Assembly: GCA_002422305.1 (NCBI GenBank)
Contig: DIUG01000013.1
Span: 1-11,270 of the forward strand
Direction: 5' to 3'
DNA length: 11,270 nt
Source: Patescibacteria group bacterium UBA6164
GTDB lineage: Bacteria > Patescibacteriota > Gracilibacteria > BD1-5 > UBA6164
Each line of letters begins with the position of its first letter. Position 1 is the first letter of the stretch. Below the pieces are notes generated by a model that saw nothing but the letters and a program-made list of their open reading frames with translations, made no database searches and was not told the DNA's origin. Made by a program: the position numbers and the translations under genes. Below are positions 7,790-11,270 of this stretch, one piece after another.

Positions 7790-8677
7790 TTATAATTCTA
7801 AAAGATCTTTAAAGAATAGACGAGCCATTAATAATATAACAGTAGCTATAAGTGTATTTATTATAATGCTTTTTGCTTTTTTTGTTCTGTCTTCTTCACC
7901 ATTTGAAGTTATATAATACCATCATGCCATAGTTAAAAAAATTATAGCAACTGGTCAAGCAAAGAATAAAACAAGTCTTTCTATAGTAAAGAATATATTC
8001 GCTCAATCACCTATTCTTCAATTGTATACAAAATTTTTCCAAACTCTTATAAAACCTACAAATATTAATCAAACAATAGACCATATAATTTTATTTTTTG
8101 ATTCAGATACATCTTCTTCTTTTCATCTAGAAAGAATTATTTTTATTCAAGAAAGTACTATTACAAATATTGCAATACCTAATATTAAAGCTTCCAAAAA
8201 TAAAATTATACCATCATTAAATGTTGTTTGAAAATCACCCCAATTAAAAAATATATTTTGACTTGAATCAGGATTTGTCCAAGTTGTTGTAGATCCACTA
8301 ATATCTATACCTTTAGGACTGAACATATCATAAATAGATCATGGTATATTTATAAATAACATAGCAACTACTGTATACCGTAATTGTCTTTTGGCTGTAC
8401 TTAATTCTTCCTCATCACTTCACATAGATATAATCATCTGAATACCTACATATACTAAAAATATTATAAGTAATCAAAAAATAATATTTTTTATACTAGT
8501 TAATATACTAATTCATACATCTGATATATCAACAATAACATCACCACTACTATTTAATCCTAAAGAATTATTAGTAATATGATCAATTTCTTTTAAATCA
8601 ATTGATGCATTTACTATATTAATTAGGTAAAATCATAATAATAATAATAATAATAATATATTAATAATTTTTTTCAT
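7790..8677 (-). CDS. Three-module T4SS pilin-like membrane protein (middle gene)
   Basis: This 295-residue protein has a signal peptide with seven consecutive leucines, all TTA (positions 8-14), and likely cleavage after A24. Three similar two-helix modules follow. Their loops are SMGSDEEELSTAKRQ (85-99), SRGKEEDVSESKNK (183-196) and TSNGEEDRTKKAKS (257-270). Each is flanked by hydrophobic helices, giving about six membrane segments. Between modules one and two is a polar stretch rich in Ser, Thr, Asn and Trp (about 120-150), probably outside. The loops follow the same G-x-EE-x(n)-AK pattern as the single-module neighbour, so the protein looks like an internal triplication. It starts 13 bp after the upstream gene and ends 14 bp before the next, so the three are co-transcribed. 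Functional role unknown: a fused structural subunit or channel of a secretion or DNA-uptake machine is possible. Confidence 0.75.
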
Positions 8678-8690
8678 ATTTTTTATTTTA

Positions 8691-9620
8691 TTAAATTACT
8701 ACTCCTGATTCTGGAATTAAAAAGAAAGTTAATATTAACCAATTAAAAACTAAAATAAATAATCATATAACTATATATATTATTATATATTTTGCTTTTT
8801 TTAATTTGTCTTCATTTCAACCAGAAATAAGAACTAAAAAACCTGCATAAACAACCATTAAAACCACAACTATTCATACAAAAGTATTTACCCAATTAAT
8901 TATAGTAACTATAATTCAAACTGTTTTACTTAATTGTATAGTTGGATCACAAGTAGCAAATAATGGATCACAATCTCTTTCTCAATAAGTATATCTTACT
9001 ATTGCACTTGCAAATTTTACTACTACAAATCAAACAATTGCATATAAAACTGAAATCTTTCATGTTTTAGCTTTTTCTTCATCTCAATTTGCTGTAACCA
9101 TTCTGAAAAATGCATAAATCATAATAGCTAAAAATACAAATGAAGTAGCAGTTTCAAGTAGTCTTATAAAAGGTTCTATAATAATTTCTACAAAATCATT
9201 AGCTAATCCTTGTTCTATATTTTCATCAAATAATACAGATATAACTGTATATGATATTTGAGTAATAATTATTCAAACTGATATCCAAATTATTCATTTT
9301 TTAAAATTTGTTACTTCTTCATCTGTTTTATTTCATACTAATAATTTTATAACTAGTATTAATAAAAATAATATAGCAATTCCAAAAAAAAGATTTTTTA
9401 AATCTTGAGCTATTAATACAAGGGAATTCTTAATTCATCTTTCTCATCATACTCATACTCAAAAATCATCATTTATTTTAAGTCCATCTAAATGTCAATT
9501 ATTTATAATATTTTCACTTGTAGGTCCTCAAGTTTCTAAATTTGTATTAGCATATGTTATATCCATATAATGGATAAATATAAAACAGAATAATAAAAAT
9601 ATTTTTATTAAATACTTCAT
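8691..9620 (-). CDS. Three-module T4SS pilin-like membrane protein (first gene)
   Basis: This 309-residue protein opens the operon. A signal peptide is likely, cleaved after A24. A polar, Gly-rich region follows (about 25-62), then three two-helix modules with loops at about 95-109 (VGNKTDEEVTNFKK), 176-189 (TANGDEEKAKTGK) and 265-278 (ISGGNEDKLKKAK). The third loop matches the CPR T4SS-pilin pattern best. The segment between modules two and three carries C217 and C224 (DCDPLFATCD), a close cysteine pair that could form a disulfide if exposed. Helices are long and Ile/Val/Phe-rich, about six in total. Many loop and helix glycines are TGA. The ATG at 9620 is the only start that gives a clean signal peptide. 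No Shine-Dalgarno is visible, and the promoter is not clear in the A/T-rich leader (9621-9680). Function is inferred only from module type and operon partners. Confidence 0.75.
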
Positions 9621-9680
9621 TGATTTGAGTTTATTAATTAATATATATATTACATATTAACATAAAAAATAATATAAAAC

Positions 9681-9711
9681 AAAAAAACATACATAAAATG
9701 CATGTTTTTTT
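9681..9711 (-). terminator. Terminator of tRNA-Met
   Basis: A 14-bp stem with one mismatch (9681-9694 with 9698-9711) and AAA loop lies 16 nt beyond the CCA end of the minus-strand tRNA-Met. The minus strand continues into a T run. It separates the tRNA from the leader of the pilin-like operon on the same strand. Confidence 0.7.
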
Positions 9712-9727
9712 AAAAAATATATTATTT

Positions 9728-9804
9728 TGGTGTCAGTAGGTGGAGTTGAACCACCGACCTCAGGGATATGAATCCTGTGCTCTAACCAACTGAGCTACAC
9801 TGAC
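9728..9804 (-). tRNA. Elongator tRNA-Met (anticodon CAU)
   Basis: A 77-nt cloverleaf with CCA encoded. The acceptor stem GTCAGTG/TACTGAC has G1-C72 and so lacks the initiator mismatch; the position 7-66 pair is G-U. Anticodon loop TTCATAT gives CAT. The anticodon arm and variable loop (TTCATAT, then CTGAGGTCGG) strongly resemble the elongator tRNA-Met of Firmicutes. A tRNA-Ile2 with lysidine is the alternative but fits less well. The base pair next to the loop is an A-C mismatch. Confidence 0.9.
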
Positions 9805-9824
9805 AAAAATTATAATACTCACAA

Positions 9825-9852
9825 TTTATATTTAAAAATCTTTTTAAGTCAA
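9825..9852 (-). promoter_or_regulatory. tRNA-Met promoter (leftward)
   Basis: On the minus strand TTGACT (9852-9847), a 16-nt spacer and TATAAA (9830-9825) lie about 20 nt ahead of the tRNA. Its -35 forms one arm of a 9-bp dyad (9845-9853 with 9867-9875) whose other arm is the -35 of the rpsF operon, so the two promoters fire back to back. Confidence 0.6.
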
Positions 9853-9867
9853 ATTTTTATAATTTTT

Positions 9868-9895
9868 TTGACTTATGTTAATTAATAAATAAAAT
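9868..9895 (+). promoter_or_regulatory. rpsF-ssb-rpsR operon promoter
   Basis: TTGACT (9868-9873), 16 nt, then TAAAAT (9890-9895) mirrors the divergent tRNA promoter. A start site near 9902 would put the first transcribed hairpin (ACTTTTC at 9902-9908 with GAAAAGT at 9913-9919) right at the 5' end of the mRNA. Confidence 0.55.
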
Positions 9896-9901
9896 ACACC
9901 T

Positions 9902-9976
9902 ACTTTTCTTTTGAAAAGTAATATATTATATCCTTCCAGATTAAAAAACTGGATAATAACCGTAGGAATAAACATG
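9902..9976 (+). promoter_or_regulatory. Putative S6:S18 autoregulatory mRNA leader
   Basis: In front of rpsF, TCCT (9931-9934) can pair with AGGA (9964-9967), which is the Shine-Dalgarno. Nested inside is a 5-bp hairpin TCCAG/CTGGA (9935-9939 with 9949-9953). On the 3' side between the two stems sits CCG (9960-9962). This order (outer stem, inner hairpin, CCG in the 3' joining strand) is the known S6:S18 ribosomal leader, which imitates the 16S binding site of the S6-S18 pair. Binding would lock the ribosome site and shut down the operon that makes both proteins. AGGA is six bases from the ATG at 9974, the clearest Shine-Dalgarno in the window. Confidence 0.6.
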
Positions 9977-10261
9977 GCAAACTATGAATTAATGGCTATT
10001 GTTGACCCGACTATTTCTGAGATTGAAAGAAATTCATTGATTGCTGAATTAAAGCTAAATCTTGAACAAAATTCTGCTAAAATAGAAAAGGAAGATATTT
10101 GGGGTGATAAAAAAATGGCTTATAAGATAAATAAATCTGATAGATGATTCTATATTTTATATGAATTAGATATGGATGGTAAACAAATTAAAGATTTATC
10201 TAAAACTATAAACTTAAATAAAAGCATATGGAGATATATGTTTGTTAAAAAAGAAGCTTAA
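9974..10261 (+). CDS. rpsF: 30S ribosomal protein S6
   Basis: This 95-residue protein binds the platform of the 30S subunit as a partner of S18. MANYELMAIVDP is the classic N terminus, followed by the helix that contains IERNSLIAELK. DIWGDKKMAYKINKSDRGFYILYE is the usual central beta-strand signature (listed here as its family pattern, glycine at the TGA codon 10145-10147), and the C terminus ends near W-R-Y-M-F-V. An in-frame start at 9911 exists, but the leader and Shine-Dalgarno favour 9974 and a normal family N terminus. First gene of the conserved rpsF-ssb-rpsR operon; 58 bp separate it from ssb. Only one of three glycines is TGA. Probably autoregulated by the leader upstream. Confidence 0.96.
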
Positions 10262-10319
10262 TTCTAAACAAAACTTCTAAACTAAAAATATATTTATACT
10301 TTATAATTCTTGAAAAAAG

Positions 10320-10709
10320 ATGAGAACAGTTAACAAAGTTATCTTAATTGGTAATATTACAAGAGATCCTTCTATTAAAAATACTGAAAGTAATAAAAAA
10401 ATTGCTTTATTTACAATAGCTACTAATAGATATTATAAAACTGCTGAAGGTGAACAAAAGTCAGAATCTGAATTTACAAATTGTATCACTTGGGGTAACT
10501 TAGCTGAAAGATGTGAACAATTTCTTACTAAAGGTAAATTAGTTTATGCTGAAGGTAGATTAAAAACTAGAGTTATTGATAAAGAAGATTGAACTAAAAT
10601 ATATAAAACGGAAGTCGTTGTATCTAATATAATCTTCTTAAATAAAAAATCAGACTTTGAAGATAATGTAATCGATGAAGCAGATTTTATAGAAGAAGAT
10701 AAATTCTAA
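10320..10709 (+). CDS. ssb: Single-stranded DNA-binding protein
   Basis: This 129-residue protein coats single-stranded DNA during replication and repair, normally as a tetramer. The OB fold opens with MRTVNKVILIGNITRDP and contains the conserved TNRYYKTAEGE, TNCITWGNLAERCEQFL and KGKLVYAEGRLKTR blocks. The last TGA glycine is in DKEDGTK at 10590-10592, where a standard reading would stop short at 90 residues. The linker is very short. The C terminus is an acidic tail (DEADFIEEDKF) ending in phenylalanine, like the protein-docking tip of bacterial SSBs. Its place between rpsF and rpsR is conserved across bacteria. The spacer before it has a TATAAT (10302-10307), so an extra internal promoter with a very short leader is possible. 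Five of six glycines are GGT. Confidence 0.96.
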
Positions 10710-10712
10710 TAA

Positions 10713-10797
10713 AAAACCTATCCCTGTTGGTTTTCTTTATAAAATATAAGAAAAAATCAGGTAATAAATTATCAAGTTATATAAACTTGGTTATAAT
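10713..10797 (+). other. ssb-rpsR spacer with two weak hairpins
   Basis: The 115-bp spacer is long for an operon junction. AAAACC (10713-10718) can pair with GGTTTT (10729-10734) before a T-rich stretch, a weak terminator or attenuator. A second hairpin (CAAGTT 10773-10778 with AACTTG 10784-10789, extended by ATTAT/ATAAT beyond a GTT bulge) lies just upstream of rpsR. They could adjust S18 output relative to SSB or be processing sites. Nothing here matches a known family. Confidence 0.35.
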
Positions 10798-10824
10798 CCA
10801 AAATTTATTATTAACATAAAATAT

Positions 10825-11043
10825 ATGTCTAAAACTATATGTCCTCTAGCTGATCAAAATATTGATTATAAAAATGTTGAATTGTTAAAAAAATATATCA
10901 CTAAATTTGGTAAAATTACTCCTAGATATTATTCATGAGTATCTTTAAAAAATCAAAAAAAATTAGCTAATGCTATTAAAAAAGCTAGAATTATGGCTTT
11001 AATCCCATTTGTTAAAAGATTTGATCCAAATTTTGAAGGATAA
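10825..11043 (+). CDS. rpsR: 30S ribosomal protein S18
   Basis: This 72-residue protein pairs with S6 in the 30S platform. CPLAD, then IDYKNVELLKKYIT, FGKITPRYYSGVSLKNQKKL and AIKKARIMALIPFV (each block under 20 residues) are the conserved parts of S18. The glycine of YYSGVS (position of the usual RxTG) is TGA. The basic N-terminal extension seen in some bacteria is short. The ATG at 10825 gives the expected N terminus; no Shine-Dalgarno is clear. Last gene of the rpsF-ssb-rpsR operon, with rplI absent downstream. A strong terminator begins at its stop codon. Confidence 0.95.
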
Positions 11044-11084
11044 AACAAAAAAAAATCAATTGTAATTGATTTTTTTTTGTTTTA
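11041..11084. terminator. Operon terminator after rpsR
   Basis: A perfect 21-bp stem (11041-11061 with 11064-11084) contains the rpsR stop codon and has a run of nine T in its 3' arm. A/T symmetry would let it also stop leftward transcription from 11112. Confidence 0.85.
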
Positions 11085-11119
11085 TAAGTATTATCTATTA
11101 ATTAAATTAATTATTAGTC

Positions 11120-11148
11120 AATATATTTTAAAATAGGTAGTATGTCAA
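11120..11148 (-). promoter_or_regulatory. Leftward promoter-like pair overlapping the right repeat
   Basis: On the minus strand TTGACA (11148-11143), 17 nt and TATATT (11125-11120) fit a sigma70 promoter. The -35 lies inside the repeat and the -10 outside it. No gene follows before the terminator at 11084. Insertion elements often carry outward -35 boxes of this sort; chance in A/T-rich sequence is the alternative. The left copy has the same TTGACA but no -10 at the right distance. Confidence 0.3.
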
Positions 11149-11159
11149 AACATTTTGTG
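11128..11159. repeat. Right copy of the 32-bp inverted repeat
   Basis: Exact reverse complement of 1-32. The outer boundary (11128) coincides with a minus-strand TAA (11130-11128), as the left copy's boundary does with a plus-strand TAA. The minus-strand frame ending there is open for only 43 codons up to a TAG near 11262 and has no start. Confidence 0.9.
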
Positions 11160-11228
11160 CATAAAGTTCCAAATGAGGATATTTTGTAAGTAAATCGATA
11201 GAAGTTTTTCTATCGATTTTTAGTTTTT
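11128..11228 (+). ncRNA. Candidate small RNA with the repeat at its 5' end
   Basis: After the rpsR terminator, the plus strand runs through the repeat and a short linker with a weak TCC/GGA pairing (11168-11180). It then enters a 12-bp perfect hairpin (11192-11203 with 11208-11219, loop GTTT) followed by TTTAGTTTTT (to 11228), an intrinsic terminator in form. Since rpsR already has its own terminator, something starting after 11084 seems to end here. A TATATTTT at 11122-11129 might be its -10. An anti-repeat followed by a linker and terminator hairpin is the layout of tracrRNAs, but no cas gene is visible. It might equally be the leader of an element continuing to the right. A further hairpin (11239-11246 with 11261-11268) lies at the edge. 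Confidence 0.3.
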
Positions 11229-11270
11229 GTAAAGGAGTAGATTTTAAATCGGTATTGACCTAAAATCTGT

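Noticed and set aside
7600..7812. Plus-strand open frame of 70 codons
   Set aside because: Antisense to the single-module pilin-like gene, which has a signal peptide and membrane pattern.
8022..8231. Plus-strand open frame of 69 codons
   Set aside because: Antisense to the middle pilin-like gene.
9911..9973. Upstream in-frame start for rpsF
   Set aside because: It would add 21 residues foreign to S6 and cover the leader hairpins; AGGA six bases before 9974 fixes the start.
119..11043. Mycoplasma-type code (UGA = Trp)
   Set aside because: In-frame TGA falls on conserved glycines, not tryptophans, and TGG is used for the conserved tryptophans (for example in SSB TWG).
1..11159. Composite transposon bounded by the 32-bp repeats
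   Set aside because: The interior is essential housekeeping genes with normal composition and no transposase.

Overview
The window comes from a very AT-rich bacterium that reads UGA as glycine. TGA occurs in frame at positions where well-known families require glycine: GADDY and SKPF context of a response regulator, CATCDG of thioredoxin reductase, and the DNGIGI and GHGIGL boxes of a histidine kinase. Of the twelve genes, eleven end in TAA and one (frr) in TAG; none ends in TGA. Genetic code 25 is known from Candidatus Absconditabacteria (SR1) and Gracilibacteria (BD1-5), so the source is very probably one of these Patescibacteria/CPR lineages. A standard-code ORF caller would shatter almost every gene here.

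Layout. At 119-2027 (+) lies a two-component system: an OmpR-type regulator and a HAMP-less sensor kinase with a small extracytoplasmic domain. A perfect 56-nt palindrome separates it from a convergent pair on the minus strand, trxB (2069-2983) and a polysaccharide pyruvyl transferase family gene (3081-4118). The spacer at 4119-4382 holds a 174-nt rod-like foldback (candidate structured RNA, 6S-like in shape). It is followed by frr (4383-4928, +). The minus-strand gene 4958-7015 encodes a 685-residue coiled-coil and membrane protein of unknown function. Next come tRNA-Glu(UUC) and initiator tRNA-Met on the plus strand.

A tightly spaced minus-strand operon (9620-7353) encodes three secreted or membrane proteins. 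Two consist of three fused two-helix modules resembling the CPR type IV secretion pilin family, and the last is a single module. So there are seven modules in three genes. An elongator tRNA-Met (minus) and the rpsF-ssb-rpsR operon (plus) then diverge from back-to-back promoters. The rpsF leader shows the architecture of the S6:S18 autoregulatory leader.

The two edges of the window carry the same 32-bp sequence in inverted orientation (1-32 and 11128-11159). The right copy lies at the 5' end of a short hairpin-rich stretch that ends in an intrinsic-terminator-like hairpin. The repeat could be the edge of an insertion element or other multicopy sequence, or a CRISPR repeat facing a tracrRNA-type anti-repeat. 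No cas gene, transposase or second repeat-spacer unit is inside the window, so this stays open. There is no gene-free stretch longer than 300 bases.
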